This document shows, piece after piece, positions 17,342-28,010 of a DNA stretch of 64,000 nt. The number at the start of each line of letters is the position of its first letter. The first letter of the stretch is position 1. Origin of the DNA: Streptococcus sp. LQJ-218 (GTDB taxonomy: Bacteria > Bacillota > Bacilli > Lactobacillales > Streptococcaceae); contig NZ_QQRU01000003.1 of the NCBI RefSeq assembly GCF_003428885.1, positions 62,001-126,000 of the forward strand. Direction: 5' to 3'. A model generated the notes under the pieces. The model ran no database searches. It was not told the origin of the DNA and was given only the letters and a program-made list of their open reading frames with translations. A program made the translations under genes and the position numbers.

Positions 17342-19339
17342 TTACCCAATCACACTACCGTTTGGTACAGTTGGATCAACTGTGAGAAGGGTTAATTGTC
17401 CATCATGCTCAGCTGAGAGAATCATCCCTTGACTGACATATTTTTTCATCATCTTGCGTGGTTTGAGGTTGGCAACGATTTGGACTTTCTTGCCGACCAA
17501 TTCTTGTTCATTTGGATAGTATTTTGCAATTCCTGAGAGGATTTGACGGTCTTGACCATCACCAGCATCCAAGCGGAATTGAAGCAACTTATCAGAACCT
17601 TCTACTTTAGAAACTTCTTTTACTTCAGCAACACGAATTTCAACCTTATCGAAGTCTTCAAACTTGATTTCTTCCTTGTTTAGTTTGAGTTCGACTTCAT
17701 CTGGATTCCATTCTTTCTCGACAGCAGGCTTATTACCTTCCATTTGTTCCTTGATATAGGCGATTTCTTCTTCCATATCCAGACGTGGGAAGATTGGTGT
17801 TCCTTTAGCAACTACAGTTACACCTGCAGGTAAATCAGCTAAGCTCAAGTTTACAAGGCTAGAAACTTCTGCTAGACCAAGTTGTGTCAAGACTGCACGA
17901 CTGGTTTCCATCATAAATGGCTCAATCAAGTGAGCTACGACACGTAGGCTAGCTGCCAAGTGGCTCATCACACTTGCCAATTGGTCACGGTGCGCTTCGT
18001 CCTTAGCAAGTACCCATGGAGCTGTCTCATCGATGTATTTATTGGTACGTGAGATAAGAGTCCAGACTGCCTCAAGTGCACGTGGATAGTCAACTGCTTC
18101 CATGTAGGTATTGTAGTCAGCGATTGATTGTTCTGCCACTTGAGCAAGTTCATTGTCAAAGTCTGTTACACCTTCTACATAGGCAGGGATTTGACCATCA
18201 AAATACTTGTTAATCATTGAAACCGTACGGTTGAGGAGGTTTCCAAGGTCATTTGCCAATTCATAGTTGATACGACCTACATAGTCCTCTGGAGTGAAGG
18301 TTCCGTCTGAACCAACTGGAAGGCTACGCATGAGGTAGTAACGAAGTGGATCTAGTCCAAAACGCTCTATCAACATTTCAGGATAGACAACGTTCCCTTT
18401 AGACTTAGACATCTTACCATCTTTCATGACAAACCAACCATGACCAATCAAACGTTCTGGCAACTTGATATCCAACATCATAAGAAGGATTGGCCAGTAG
18501 ATGGAGTGGAAACGAAGGATGTCTTTTCCAACCATGTGGAAGACTGTTCCATTCCAGAACTTGTCAAAGTTAGCGTGATCCTCTTGACCGTAACCAAGAG
18601 CTGTCACATAATTTAGAAGGGCATCAAACCAAACGTAGACAACGTGTTTAGGATTTGATGGGACTGGTACACCCCAGGTAAAGGTTGTACGAGATACTGC
18701 TAAGTCTTCCAAGCCTGGCTCAATGAAGTTACGCAACATTTCATTGAGACGTCCATCTGGAGTGATGAAGTCAGGATGTGATTTGAAAAATTCGACCAAG
18801 CGGTCTTGGTATTTGCTGAGGCGAAGGAAGTAAGATTCTTCTGAGACCCATTCAACTTCGTGTCCTGATGGAGCGATACCACCCGTTACATTTCCAGCTT
18901 CATCGCGGAAAACTTCTGCAAGCTGGCTTTCTGTAAAGAATTCCTCATCTGAAACTGAGTACCAGCCAGAGTATTCACCTAGGTAGATGTCATCTTGAGC
19001 AAGCAAGCGTTCAAAAATTTGCGCTACCACTTTTTCATGGTAATCATCTGTAGTACGGATAAATTTATCATATGAGATATCCAGTAATTGCCAGAGTTCT
19101 TTAACTCCAACTGCCATCCCATCAACATAGGCTTGTGGTGTAATGCCTGCTTCTTCTGCTTTTTGCTGGATTTTTTGACCATGTTCATCAAGACCAGTTA
19201 AATAAAAGACATCGTAGCCCATCAGGCGTTTGTAGCGAGCTAGGACATCACAGGCAATAGTTGTGTAAGCAGAACCGATATGAAGTTTACCAGATGGATA
19301 GTAAATCGGTGTTGTAATATAAAAATTCTTTTCAGACAT
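17342..19339 (-). CDS. metG: Methionyl-tRNA synthetase
   Basis: A 665-residue class I tRNA synthetase that charges tRNA-Met. It has the HIGH-type motif in [14 protein letters not shown] near residue 15 and KMSKSKGN near 300. A C-terminal tRNA-binding OB-fold domain starts around [11 protein letters not shown], as in Bacillus-type dimeric MetRS. No zinc knuckle cysteines are visible in the connective peptide, matching the zinc-free form. The ATG at 19337-19339 gives the pneumococcal length and has GGAAAGGAAA upstream. It is monocistronic, with no T-box seen upstream. Confidence 0.95.
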   Translation of the reverse strand: MSEKNFYITTPIYYPSGKLHIGSAYTTIACDVLARYKRLMGYDVFYLTGLDEHGQKIQQKAEEAGITPQAYVDGMAVGVKELWQLLDISYDKFIRTTDDYHEKVVAQIFERLLAQDDIYLGEYSGWYSVSDEEFFTESQLAEVFRDEAGNVTGGIAPSGHEVEWVSEESYFLRLSKYQDRLVEFFKSHPDFITPDGRLNEMLRNFIEPGLEDLAVSRTTFTWGVPVPSNPKHVVYVWFDALLNYVTALGYGQEDHANFDKFWNGTVFHMVGKDILRFHSIYWPILLMMLDIKLPERLIGHGWFVMKDGKMSKSKGNVVYPEMLIERFGLDPLRYYLMRSLPVGSDGTFTPEDYVGRINYELANDLGNLLNRTVSMINKYFDGQIPAYVEGVTDFDNELAQVAEQSIADYNTYMEAVDYPRALEAVWTLISRTNKYIDETAPWVLAKDEAHRDQLASVMSHLAASLRVVAHLIEPFMMETSRAVLTQLGLAEVSSLVNLSLADLPAGVTVVAKGTPIFPRLDMEEEIAYIKEQMEGNKPAVEKEWNPDEVELKLNKEEIKFEDFDKVEIRVAEVKEVSKVEGSDKLLQFRLDAGDGQDRQILSGIAKYYPNEQELVGKKVQIVANLKPRKMMKKYVSQGMILSAEHDGQLTLLTVDPTVPNGSVIG

Positions 19340-19425
19340 AATATTTCCTTTCCAGGCAAATGAAACCTGTTTTTCTAACACTTCATTATATCATATTTTA
19401 ATGATTTTCGATAAGGAAATCCAAC

Positions 19426-19457
19426 CAAAAACAAGATAGACAAGTGTCCATCTTGCT
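19426..19457 (-). terminator. Terminator of the MacAB-like operon
   Basis: AAGATGGAC pairs with GTCTATCTT across a short loop, followed by GTTTTTGG on the minus strand, just after the permease stop. Confidence 0.65.
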
Positions 19458-19461
19458 TATT

Positions 19462-20721
19462 CTATTCATAACGAAGGGCTTCGATTGGATCAAGCTTCGA
19501 TGCCTTGTTGGCTGGCAAGACTCCAAAAATCATACCCACGCTAGCCGAAACTGCAAGACTAAATAGGGCAACTGGAATGGATACTCCAACTTCTATCCCC
19601 GCAATCAAACCTTGCAGTAACAAACCTGCTAAGGCAGTTATACCACTTGCAATTGTCAAACCAATTAATCCACCTAACAAGGTCAAAATCATAGATTCAA
19701 TCAAAAACTGAATTAAAATATTGGCACGCGTTGCACCCAAAGCCTTACGGAGACCAATCTCACGAGTACGCTCTGTCACCGAAACCAGCATGATGTTCAT
19801 AACACCAGTCCCTCCAACAAAAAGGGAAATTCCTGCAATGGCACTAATAATCGTAGTTATGAAGCCAAAGAGTTGTTGAACTTCTTGGAAGGCTTCAGTC
19901 GCATCTGCCACCTGATACTCCCCTTGCTGAAGACCAGCAATCTCGGTCATTTTTCTAGCTAATTCTGGTCCCACCGTTGGTGTCAAGCTGGTATCGTTAA
20001 CACGGAAGACGATATCAGAAATTTCATCCATATTGAAGTTATTAGCAAGAGAAATATTAGTTGTAATCGGAAGTCCACCAATACCAAAAGTCTTGGCAGC
20101 CTTGGACTCGTCGCTAGTATAGACACCAATGACACGATAACTAAAGTCACCAACATCTATAATCTGGTTAACAGCTTCCTGAGCAGATCCAAACAGACTA
20201 TTAGCAAGTTCTTGGTCTAATAAAATGACACTGGCTACATCTTTATAATCCTGAGCTATGAAACTGCGGCCTGCAACAATTTCATTGTTAACAGCCTTCA
20301 TGTAGGTACTATTCCCACCTGTCAAGCTGGCGCGCTCCACTTTTTTATCTTTATAAGACAAGGTGGTATTTGTTGAGTTGGTTACATAGTAACTATCCAC
20401 TCCCTTAAGCTTGGCAGCTTCCTTGACCCAGGATTCTTGTGGTTTTGGTGGTTCCACAGGAACGTCCTCTTCTTTCCCAGACACTGTCAAAGCTGATTGT
20501 TTTTGGGTAAAAGAGCCATCTTTACTTTTAATAGGTGAGAAAAAAACACGGATATTCTTCTGTGACTTGGTCATGTTTTTATTAATCTGACGAGACATGG
20601 AATCCCCCAGAGCCATAATCACAACAACCGATGATACACCAATGATAATCCCTATCATAGTGAGAAAAGAGCGCATCTTGTGTGCCATGATAGATGAAAA
20701 GGCAAATTTCAGATTCTGCAT
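19462..20721 (-). CDS. MacB-type ABC permease
   Basis: A 419-residue permease. It has one N-terminal helix (FLTMIGIIIGVSSVVVIMAL), a ~220-residue extracellular domain and three C-terminal helices with the family motifs GGTGVMNIMLVSVTERTREIGLRKA-like and SKLDPIEALRYE at the end. It belongs with the ATPase and membrane-fusion protein upstream, separated from the ATPase by one base. Remembered work on the pneumococcal counterpart (Spr0693-0695) links this exporter to tolerance of antimicrobial peptides such as LL-37. Confidence 0.85.
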   Translation of the reverse strand: MQNLKFAFSSIMAHKMRSFLTMIGIIIGVSSVVVIMALGDSMSRQINKNMTKSQKNIRVFFSPIKSKDGSFTQKQSALTVSGKEEDVPVEPPKPQESWVKEAAKLKGVDSYYVTNSTNTTLSYKDKKVERASLTGGNSTYMKAVNNEIVAGRSFIAQDYKDVASVILLDQELANSLFGSAQEAVNQIIDVGDFSYRVIGVYTSDESKAAKTFGIGGLPITTNISLANNFNMDEISDIVFRVNDTSLTPTVGPELARKMTEIAGLQQGEYQVADATEAFQEVQQLFGFITTIISAIAGISLFVGGTGVMNIMLVSVTERTREIGLRKALGATRANILIQFLIESMILTLLGGLIGLTIASGITALAGLLLQGLIAGIEVGVSIPVALFSLAVSASVGMIFGVLPANKASKLDPIEALRYE

Positions 20722-20722
20722 C

Positions 20723-21424
20723 TTAGCTTTCCCCCTTTTCTAACTGAGCACTATCAGACGAAATAACTCCATCTCGAATGACAATCTGGCGTTTAGCATA
20801 AGCAGCGATTTCTGGCTCATGCGTTACCATGATAATAGTTTTTCCTTCTTTGTTCAAGTCAACCAATAGTTGCATGATTTGATTACCTGTTTTGGTATCC
20901 AAGGCTCCTGTCGGTTCGTCCGCTAGAATGATAGAAGGATTGTTTACCAAGGCACGCGCAATGGCTACACGTTGCTTTTGACCACCAGATAATTCTGAAG
21001 GTAAATGGTGACTACGCTCAGTCAATTCAACCTTATCTAGATATTCCTCAGCTAACTTCCGACGTTTTGAAGCCGAAACTCCTGCGTAAATCAAGGGCAA
21101 TTCTACATTTTGTAGAGCATTGAGTTTCGATAGAAGAAAGAACTGCTGAAAGACAAAACCGATTTGTTGGTTGCGGACCTTGGCTAGTTGTTTTTCGCCA
21201 AGTCCAGCTACTTCTTGGCCTTCAAGATAATACTCTCCACTGGTTGGTGTATCCAACATCCCAATCGTATTCATCAGAGTAGACTTACCAGAACCAGATG
21301 GTCCCATAATGGCGACAAACTCACCTTCTTGAACTTCTAAGTTAATATTTTTTAGGACTTGCAGTTCTTGGTCACCATTACGGTAGCTTCTGCAGATATT
21401 TTTTAGATTAATTAGTTTCTTCAT
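20723..21424 (-). CDS. MacB-type ABC ATPase
   Basis: A 233-residue ATPase of the MacB/LolD class. Walker A is GPSGSGKST, the LolD-type motif is FVFQQFFLLSKLNALQNVELPL, the signature is LSGGQKQRVA and Walker B is IILADEPTGALD. The ATG at 21422-21424 with GAAGGG ahead is used. It overlaps the macA-like gene by 17 bases. It powers the MacAB-like exporter with the downstream permease. Confidence 0.9.
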   Translation of the reverse strand: MKKLINLKNICRSYRNGDQELQVLKNINLEVQEGEFVAIMGPSGSGKSTLMNTIGMLDTPTSGEYYLEGQEVAGLGEKQLAKVRNQQIGFVFQQFFLLSKLNALQNVELPLIYAGVSASKRRKLAEEYLDKVELTERSHHLPSELSGGQKQRVAIARALVNNPSIILADEPTGALDTKTGNQIMQLLVDLNKEGKTIIMVTHEPEIAAYAKRQIVIRDGVISSDSAQLEKGES

Positions 21425-22601
21425 CACCCTTCACCTCTTTTCCTTCCTCTAGAGAAGACGTTGGGTTACTGATGACCTTGACTCCATTTGTCAGACCTGA
21501 AGTGATTTCTTGGTTGTCTGCATCAGCATTTCCCAAACCAACTTCCACTTTCTTGGCCTTTTTCTGCTCGTCAAGTACCCAGACATAGTTCTTATCATTT
21601 TCAGTCACAACACTTGTTAGAGGAACCAAAATCGCTTTACTTTTATTTTTGACCTCAACACTTACTGAGAATCCTTGTTTCAAGTCACCAATTTCACTTG
21701 TAACATCAATGGTATATGGATATTTAGAACCAGAATTGCCAGCTGCTGCGGCAGCAGCTGCACTTGCTGCTTCGCCATTGGTTTTAGGGTAATCAGAAAT
21801 ATAGCTAATCTGACCTGTCCAGCTCTTATCTTGGTAAACTTTAGAAGTAAAAGTTACCTCTTGACCTACAGATAAGTTGGCAAGATTATATTCAGATAGT
21901 TCTCCCTTAACTTGCAAGTTTTCATTACTTACGACATGGACTACCACTTGGCTAGCTCCTGTTGGAGATTTAGAAACATTGTGATTGACTTCGACCACAG
22001 TTCCCTCTAGGGTACTGAGTACCGTCATGGCATCTAACTGACTCTGAGCTTTGTTCAATTGTGCTTCTGCATCTGCACGGGCATCACGGGCATCACCTAG
22101 TTGTGCATCAATAGATGAAACTGAATTGCCTGAGACTTGCGCTGTTGCACCTTCGCCTCCTGCTGGCGCTGGTAACTGTGGAGCTGAAGCTGAAGCGGCT
22201 TCATTTCGTGCTTGATTAAGTTCGTTGATATGACGGTCTGCCTTAGCTACTGCTCGGCTAGCTGAATCATAGGCCGCCTGGACTTCAGAACTACTGTACT
22301 TGACTAAGGCCTGCCCTTCGCTGACCTTATCACCCACAGAAACAAGGATTTCATCTAAATCTCCCTTGCTAGCATCAAAATAAACATACTGTTCATTTTT
22401 TGCCGTTACTGTCCCTGATAATAAAACAGAGGATGCCACGCTTCCTTCCTTAGCAACAACAAGATGAGTAGCTTCATCTTTTACAGCGCTCTGAGATGGT
22501 TGTCTAAAGAGCAAAATCCCTCCAGCCCCCAATACAACTACACTGGCAGCACCGATTGCTGCATACAATTGCCACTTTTTAGCTTTACGATTCTTCTTCA
22601 T
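21408..22601 (-). CDS. MacA-like membrane-fusion (efflux adaptor) protein
   Basis: A 397-residue adaptor. It has an N-terminal anchor helix (LYAAIGAASVVVLGAGGILL), a split lipoyl domain (DEILVSVGDKVSEGQALVKY ... LSTLEGTVVEVNHNV) flanking a coiled-coil hairpin, then a beta-barrel and a C-terminal membrane-proximal domain. The hairpin loop is rich in alanine and proline. In Gram-positives it links the ABC permease to the cell wall side. The ATG at 22599-22601 has AAAGGAG ahead. It is the first gene of the three-gene operon. Confidence 0.85.
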   Translation of the reverse strand: MKKNRKAKKWQLYAAIGAASVVVLGAGGILLFRQPSQSAVKDEATHLVVAKEGSVASSVLLSGTVTAKNEQYVYFDASKGDLDEILVSVGDKVSEGQALVKYSSSEVQAAYDSASRAVAKADRHINELNQARNEAASASAPQLPAPAGGEGATAQVSGNSVSSIDAQLGDARDARADAEAQLNKAQSQLDAMTVLSTLEGTVVEVNHNVSKSPTGASQVVVHVVSNENLQVKGELSEYNLANLSVGQEVTFTSKVYQDKSWTGQISYISDYPKTNGEAASAAAAAAAGNSGSKYPYTIDVTSEIGDLKQGFSVSVEVKNKSKAILVPLTSVVTENDKNYVWVLDEQKKAKKVEVGLGNADADNQEITSGLTNGVKVISNPTSSLEEGKEVKGDEETN

Positions 22602-22637
22602 AATGAAACTCCTTTTTGATTTAAAGTCCTTAACAAT

Positions 22638-22666
22638 ATTATACAAAAATTACAAAATATAAACAA
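22638..22666 (-). promoter_or_regulatory. Promoter of the MacAB-like operon
   Basis: On the minus strand TTGTTT (22661-22666) and TATAAT (22638-22643) are 17 bases apart, about 40 bases before the macA-like ATG. Confidence 0.55.
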
Positions 22667-22811
22667 TAACAGTTCAGAACAAAATAATGACATTTCAGGA
22701 TTCAATAAATGTTCGGAATTTATTCCAACTATCATTGTACTAGTTATATAATACACTTTATTTTTTCTTTTTGCAAGCCTTTTCTTTAATTTTTTTGAAC
22801 GTAGCAGATTT

Positions 22812-22840
22812 TTGCAATCAAATCAAAAAAAAGATAGAAT
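22812..22840 (+). promoter_or_regulatory. gor promoter
   Basis: TTGCAA (22812-22817) and TAGAAT (22835-22840) are 17 bases apart on the plus strand, 54 bases before the gor start. The rest of the 293-base gap to the macA-like gene is AT-rich with no gene visible. Confidence 0.55.
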
Positions 22841-22894
22841 ATGACTATCAAAAAATGACACTCTACTATTTCAAAGAGTACAAAGGAGTTTACA

Positions 22895-24241
22895 ATGAGA
22901 GAATATGATATCATTGCTATCGGTGGAGGTAGCGGAGGAATTGCTACCATGAACCGTGCTGGTGAACACGGAGCCAAAGCGGCCGTTATTGAGGAAAAGA
23001 AACTAGGTGGAACCTGTGTCAACGTCGGCTGTGTTCCTAAAAAAATCATGTGGTACGGAGCACAAATCGCTGAGACTTTCCATCAATTTGGAGAAGACTA
23101 CGGTTTTAAAACTACTGATCTTAACTTTGACTTTGCAACCCTACGTCGCAATCGTGAAGCTTACATCGATCGCGCTCGTTCTTCTTATGATGGCAGTTTC
23201 AAACGCAACGGTGTAGACTTGATTGAAGGTCATGCTGAATTTGTAGATTCTCATACTGTCAGCGTAAATGGTGAACTGATTCGTGCTAAACATATCGTGA
23301 TTGCGACTGGTGCCCATCCAAATATTCCAAATATTCCTGGTGCTGAACTAGGTGGCTCTTCTGATGATGTATTTGCTTGGGAAGAATTGCCTGAATCTGT
23401 AGCCATTCTTGGAGCAGGTTACATTGCTGTCGAATTGGCTGGAGTGCTCCATACCCTTGGTGTTCAGACAGATTTATTCGTCCGTCATGATCGTCCTTTA
23501 CGTGGTTTTGATTCTTACATCATTGAAGGTTTAGTCAAGGAAATGGAAAGAACAAACTTACCACTTCATACTCACAAAGTCCCTGCCAAGTTAGAAAAAA
23601 CTGCTGAGGGCATTACCATTCATTTTGAAGATGGTACTAGTCATACAGCTAGCCAAGTTATCTGGGCTACAGGCCGCCGTCCAAACCTTAAGGGCTTGCA
23701 ACTTGAAAAAGCTGGAGTGACTCTGAATGAACGTGGCTTTATACAAGTAGATGAATACCAAAATACCGTTGTTGAGGGAATCTACGCTCTAGGTGATGTA
23801 ACAGGTGAAAAAGAACTGACCCCAGTTGCTATTAAGGCTGGACGTACTTTGTCTGAACGTCTCTTTAACGGAAAAACAACTGCTAAAATGGACTACTCAA
23901 CTATTCCAACCGTTGTCTTTTCACACCCTGCTATCGGAACGGTTGGTCTGACTGAGGAAGAAGCTACTAAACAGTATGGACAAGAAAACGTTAAAGTTTA
24001 TACATCAAAATTTGCGTCTATGTATTCTGCAGTTACTAGTCACCGTCAAGAAGCTCGCTTTAAACTAGTTACAGCCGGTGCAGACGAAAAGGTAGTTGGC
24101 CTTCATGGTATCGGCTACGGCGTTGATGAAATGATTCAAGGTTTTGCTGTAGCAATCAAGATGGGAGCTACAAAAGCTGACTTTGATGCAACTGTGGCGA
24201 TTCACCCAACTGCATCTGAAGAATTTGTAACTATGCGTTAA
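22895..24241 (+). CDS. gor: Glutathione reductase
   Basis: A 448-residue flavoprotein disulfide reductase. It has the FAD loop [15 protein letters not shown], the redox-active cysteines in [13 protein letters not shown], the NADPH loop [13 protein letters not shown], the second FAD motif YALGDVTG and the C-terminal dimer-interface base [11 protein letters not shown]. The pattern HxRPLRGFD after the NADPH loop suits glutathione reductase rather than lipoamide dehydrogenase. Streptococci import glutathione and keep it reduced for oxidative stress defence. It is monocistronic. Confidence 0.92.
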   Translation: MREYDIIAIGGGSGGIATMNRAGEHGAKAAVIEEKKLGGTCVNVGCVPKKIMWYGAQIAETFHQFGEDYGFKTTDLNFDFATLRRNREAYIDRARSSYDGSFKRNGVDLIEGHAEFVDSHTVSVNGELIRAKHIVIATGAHPNIPNIPGAELGGSSDDVFAWEELPESVAILGAGYIAVELAGVLHTLGVQTDLFVRHDRPLRGFDSYIIEGLVKEMERTNLPLHTHKVPAKLEKTAEGITIHFEDGTSHTASQVIWATGRRPNLKGLQLEKAGVTLNERGFIQVDEYQNTVVEGIYALGDVTGEKELTPVAIKAGRTLSERLFNGKTTAKMDYSTIPTVVFSHPAIGTVGLTEEEATKQYGQENVKVYTSKFASMYSAVTSHRQEARFKLVTAGADEKVVGLHGIGYGVDEMIQGFAVAIKMGATKADFDATVAIHPTASEEFVTMR

Positions 24242-24282
24242 TCGAAATAAAAGAAGCTGAGCAAAAAACACTTCTAAATATC

Positions 24283-24325
24283 AAAAAGCGAGTATTTCCG
24301 TAGTTGGAAATACTCGTTTTCTTAT
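24283..24325 (+). terminator. gor terminator
   Basis: GAGTATTTCC and GGAAATACTC form a 10-bp stem around GTAGTT and are followed by GTTTTCTT. Confidence 0.8.
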
Positions 24326-24407
24326 GTCCTATTTTTATAGTATGTTGAAATAAGATATGCAAAAATCAATTAACAAACCATAGCAAAATACAAGGATTAT
24401 AATACAA

Positions 24408-24908
24408 TCATTTATTCTTTTCTTTAAAAGATTCATATATTTTTTTATATAATTCTTTTATATCTTTTTTCTGAGAATTTAACTCTTCTTTACCGTAGTC
24501 AAAGTTTGCTACCACAAATCCCTCGCTATCATCAGAAAAAGTAAAAAATTCTATTTCAATTAGTTTATTATGCTTAGAGTCCTCTATAGTGTCTCCTAAA
24601 CTATTATTGAATTTCTTCACTTCTTCTTCACGAACTCCGAACCCCGTAGCGGCTCCATTTGCAATGATGTTTGCAAATACTTCTTCTGAAGACGCTACTT
24701 CTTTCACAGTTATGAAGTATGTGGCCTCTTCTGTTTCTACTTGTCTCACTTTATTCCATTTTTCAGTATCACCAGAAGAAACCGTATAAACTGTTAACTC
24801 CAGTGTTGGTTTAATGGTATTTTCTTTTTTGATCATTTGTTTTCCAAAAAGGAAGATAGCAAGTAACCCAGCTACAAAAATCGAAGCAATATAAATTATC
24901 TTTTTCAT
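24408..24908 (-). CDS. Small anchored protein of the lactococcin-972-type module
   Basis: A 166-residue protein. It has an N-terminal membrane segment (IIYIASIFVAGLLAIFLFG) and a hydrophilic extracellular remainder with two beta-rich stretches. I do not recognise a domain. It overlaps the ABC ATPase by four bases (ATGA), so it is translated with the bacteriocin transport genes. An immunity or transport accessory role is possible but is inferred only from position. Confidence 0.65.
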   Translation of the reverse strand: MKKIIYIASIFVAGLLAIFLFGKQMIKKENTIKPTLELTVYTVSSGDTEKWNKVRQVETEEATYFITVKEVASSEEVFANIIANGAATGFGVREEEVKKFNNSLGDTIEDSKHNKLIEIEFFTFSDDSEGFVVANFDYGKEELNSQKKDIKELYKKIYESFKEKNK

Positions 24909-25528
24909 ACATTATCCCCTATATCTTTCATATCAATGATCACATCAACTTTGTTATAGACAGCTGGATCATGCGTCGCTATAATGACATATTTATCTTC
25001 AGCTATTTCATTCAATAATAAACGAATGATTTCTTTTCCAATCTTACCATCTAAAGCTCCTGTGGGCTCATCTGCTAAGATAATTTTACATGGTTTCATT
25101 AACATTCTGGCAATAGCTACACGTTGAGCCTGCCCTCCAGACAATTCATATATTTTTTGATGTAAATAGTCACTCGACAGTCCTACTTTTTCAAGTACAT
25201 CAGTTATTATTTTTTTGTCTTTAGTGATAAGTTTCAGATTATCATATACTGTTTTGTTTTCGATTAAAGAATAATTCTGAAATACATATCCAACAGTATT
25301 TTTAAAGAAGGTTCTTTCTTTTATCTTCCAAATATCTTGTTTATCAACTAAAACATTCCCACTGTCAATTTTTTCTAATCTTCCTATAATATTAAGAAGG
25401 GTGCTTTTACCGGAGCCAGAACCTCCAATCAACGCATAGCTTTTTCCAGATTCAAATCTTAAATTTAAGTCTGTAAAGATCTTCTTTGAGCCGAAACTTT
25501 TTGAAACGTTCAAAAGGTCAATTGTCAT
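24905..25528 (-). CDS. Bacteriocin-type ABC ATPase
   Basis: A 207-residue MacB-like ATPase. It has Walker A GGSGSGKST, the LolD-like VGYVFQNYSLIENKTVYDNL, signature LSGGQAQRVA and Walker B IILADEPTGALD. The start overlaps the stop of the large membrane protein by four bases. This ATPase and a DUF1430-type membrane protein form the standard transporter of lactococcin 972-type clusters. Confidence 0.85.
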   Translation of the reverse strand: MTIDLLNVSKSFGSKKIFTDLNLRFESGKSYALIGGSGSGKSTLLNIIGRLEKIDSGNVLVDKQDIWKIKERTFFKNTVGYVFQNYSLIENKTVYDNLKLITKDKKIITDVLEKVGLSSDYLHQKIYELSGGQAQRVAIARMLMKPCKIILADEPTGALDGKIGKEIIRLLLNEIAEDKYVIIATHDPAVYNKVDVIIDMKDIGDNV

Positions 25529-27507
25529 GTTTCATCTCCTTTTAAAATTTTAGTGTAGCTTTCAGATAATTTTCTAAAACTCATGATTATTGACAACATC
25601 AAAACTAGCAGAGAAGCCGCTCCAATATATAGCAGCTCTATTTGACCTGTCATAAGAAATGTAAATAGGATAACCAGTGTAATTGTCATCATAAAATACT
25701 TGAGGCTTGAAATTGCTATAGATGTTTTTGACAGACCCAAAATGATTTTTTTCACATATTCATTCTGTTTTAGAGTAATATAAAGTTGGACATATTGATA
25801 AATGAGTATAAAGACAATACTGTAAATTATCTTTTGCAAGATTTGTGACAGTAGAATTTGGTGCTCTAAGGATCGGATCTTCAACTTCACAATTTGGTAA
25901 ACATCTACTGGATTCATTGAAAAATTCGACTGGATAGCCATTTCATTTATTTTATTTACCGCCTCAGGACTAAAAAGAGATTTATATAGTATATTACTAG
26001 CCAAAGAAAACTTGTTATTTTCAATCATTTTGTCCGTATCTAACACAACAACTATATTATCTTTGCTATCTGCTAGACTTGGCAGCGGTAAAGTCTCTTT
26101 ATTTTTATGATCGATATCAGCATCCTCATTGAAATAAAAAATTTTATCACCATCAGGAATTATTTGTACTGCAAGCTGTTCTTTTGTATAGTTTGTTCCA
26201 ATAAATTGTTCTGCTACAACTGTATTCTCAATGGATTTCTGGTTTTCTTTCCATTTTTCAGGAATATAAATGGTTGCTATCTTATTATCTAAAAGATGAT
26301 AGTTTGTTCCATTCACTTTATTTTGTAGGTTAGCACCTGTTTGATTAATATAAATCAACTCTTTATTTATTTCTGGATTCGTTATTCCGTCATTTTCTAA
26401 TTGTTTAGAAAAGCCTTCTAAAGCATGAGAAGTTTTCATAAAATCTGGAACATATGCCGAAGATCGTTCTATATATAAAAAATCTAAGTTTTTTAAGGCA
26501 GCAGCTATCTGTAGATACTGACCATCCGAATCGCTTACTTCTCCATTTTTAGCAGAGTTATTTTCAATTCCAAGGAACTCAATCCTTCTCCAATCTTTTA
26601 CTGTATCCCATGGTACTAAATTCTGTATCTGAATGTTAATACTGGATTGACTACTCTTTGTTTCTTGTAAAAAAATTCCTGAGATAAGGATGATAATCGA
26701 AATAATAGCAAGCCATACGACAAAAATAAGCTTGTTTTTTGCCTTGTTTTTGATAATTTCAATGGGCTTTTCAATCTGAATCGTCAACCAAAATAAAACA
26801 AAAGTAATAAGATCAATGATTTGAAATAGTATAAAATTCGTTAAAAGCAGAGAGAAAAATAACTTAGAACTATAAGTGAAGAAACCATTTCCCAAAAAAG
26901 AACTGTAAGAAATCATCAATAAAACCATCATAATCAGTTCAAAAATAAGTGAAATCACATAATCTCTTCTAAGGTCGTATACAGGCAATCCCAAAGAACG
27001 TCGTATCACTCCTTCTTTGATCTGTCTCGTCCTAACAACAAATAAAACAACTAATAAAGTTAAGTAAATGGAGCTCATTAACAGTATTCTTAAAGTTCCA
27101 GTGAATTGTAATATTCCTCCTATATACCAAGGATAAGCCATATAGACTGTTTGTAGCCCCGTCATAGTAAGTGGTTTCAAACTGTCTACATCCATTTTCC
27201 CAAGTGTGTAATACATCCCTACTATTGGTGCTGTCTTTAATTGTTCATTATTTACATCATCAAACTTTACATACTTCAACTGACCCGAACTCTGAACGAT
27301 TGGTTTATAAATGGTAACCTTTTCCGTTTTTGATAAGTCACGAACCATTTCGTATATTTCGTTATTAGAAAGATTACTTTTCCCTTGAATAGAAAAAGCA
27401 CCATCAATTGGTAAAGGTATGGGGATTTCGGTATCACTAATAGCGACCAAACCAATTGCAGCAATCAAACAAAAGAAGAATCCAATGATACATAATTTTA
27501 ATTTCAT
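25525..27507 (-). CDS. Lactococcin-972-type transporter membrane protein (DUF1430-like)
   Basis: A 660-residue membrane protein. An N-terminal helix is followed by an extracellular region, then four helices around residues 150-290, a large extracellular domain and four C-terminal helices. This arrangement and the neighbours fit the bacteriocin-associated integral membrane proteins of lactococcin 972 clusters. The ATG at 27505-27507 is used, as the longer frame would need a TTG. It lies 65 bases downstream of the bacteriocin frame and is probably cotranscribed with it. Confidence 0.75.
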   Translation of the reverse strand: MKLKLCIIGFFFCLIAAIGLVAISDTEIPIPLPIDGAFSIQGKSNLSNNEIYEMVRDLSKTEKVTIYKPIVQSSGQLKYVKFDDVNNEQLKTAPIVGMYYTLGKMDVDSLKPLTMTGLQTVYMAYPWYIGGILQFTGTLRILLMSSIYLTLLVVLFVVRTRQIKEGVIRRSLGLPVYDLRRDYVISLIFELIMMVLLMISYSSFLGNGFFTYSSKLFFSLLLTNFILFQIIDLITFVLFWLTIQIEKPIEIIKNKAKNKLIFVVWLAIISIIILISGIFLQETKSSQSSINIQIQNLVPWDTVKDWRRIEFLGIENNSAKNGEVSDSDGQYLQIAAALKNLDFLYIERSSAYVPDFMKTSHALEGFSKQLENDGITNPEINKELIYINQTGANLQNKVNGTNYHLLDNKIATIYIPEKWKENQKSIENTVVAEQFIGTNYTKEQLAVQIIPDGDKIFYFNEDADIDHKNKETLPLPSLADSKDNIVVVLDTDKMIENNKFSLASNILYKSLFSPEAVNKINEMAIQSNFSMNPVDVYQIVKLKIRSLEHQILLSQILQKIIYSIVFILIYQYVQLYITLKQNEYVKKIILGLSKTSIAISSLKYFMMTITLVILFTFLMTGQIELLYIGAASLLVLMLSIIMSFRKLSESYTKILKGDET

Positions 27508-27572
27508 AAGCAATTACCATATTACAAAAGACCCTATTTTATAATTGGGTCTCCTGTTTTCATAAATTATTT

Positions 27573-27911
27573 TTAAAATCTATAATAATCCCAATATGCA
27601 TTTAAGCGAACATCGTTCCAAGATTTTCTTGCACTTGAATATGCCCATCCATAATCTTTTTTATCCTGAGCTTTAACTGTTCCCCAAAAATTCGTTACTG
27701 AAGATTTTGATCCAATATTATCTGGAGAACTAACAAAGTAATTCGAATAACCATAGTTATCATTTACACCATATTCCCATACATCAATAATGGGACTTGG
27801 AGCAGGGTGTGCCGTTACTACGTTAACGACACTAGCTGTAGTAGCAAATCCAAAACTGAAAAAACTTGCAACTAGAAAAACAGATGCTTTCTTATTAATT
27901 CTTTTTTTATT
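27573..27911 (-). pseudogene. Lactococcin 972-family bacteriocin lacking its start codon
   Basis: From codon ATT at 27897-27899 the frame runs 108 codons. It begins INKKASVFLVASFFSFGFAT, a signal-peptide core ending near ...VVTA. The mature part contains VWEYG, YGYSNYFV, KKDYGWAYSSARKSW and ends AYWDYYRF, with the spacing of aromatic and glycine residues of lactococcin 972. No ATG, GTG or TTG precedes it in frame. After GGAG the sequence reads AAAAT followed by seven A and GAATT; one G after the T would give ATG-AAA-AAA-AGA-ATT. The likely event is a one-base deletion. Start on ATT is an unlikely alternative. Confidence 0.75.
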
Positions 27912-27972
27912 TTACTTCTCCTTGAATTTAAATATTTGATGAAGATTAAATAATAGTCCCTTTTTGGTCCCT

Positions 27973-27990
27973 CCATATTACTTTAATATG
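27973..27990. other. Inverted repeat between micro-ORF and bacteriocin
   Basis: CATATTA and TAATATG flank a three- to four-base loop. No T-run follows directly, so it is a weak hairpin of unknown role in the leader of the bacteriocin transcript. Confidence 0.4.
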
Positions 27991-28010
27991 AATTGATTAT
28001 ATTTAGGTTT

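Noticed and set aside
24335..24407. Possible mobile-element end near TTTATAGTATGTTGAAATAA
   Set aside because: The sequence resembles a repeat I vaguely recall, but no second end or matching copy is visible in the window.
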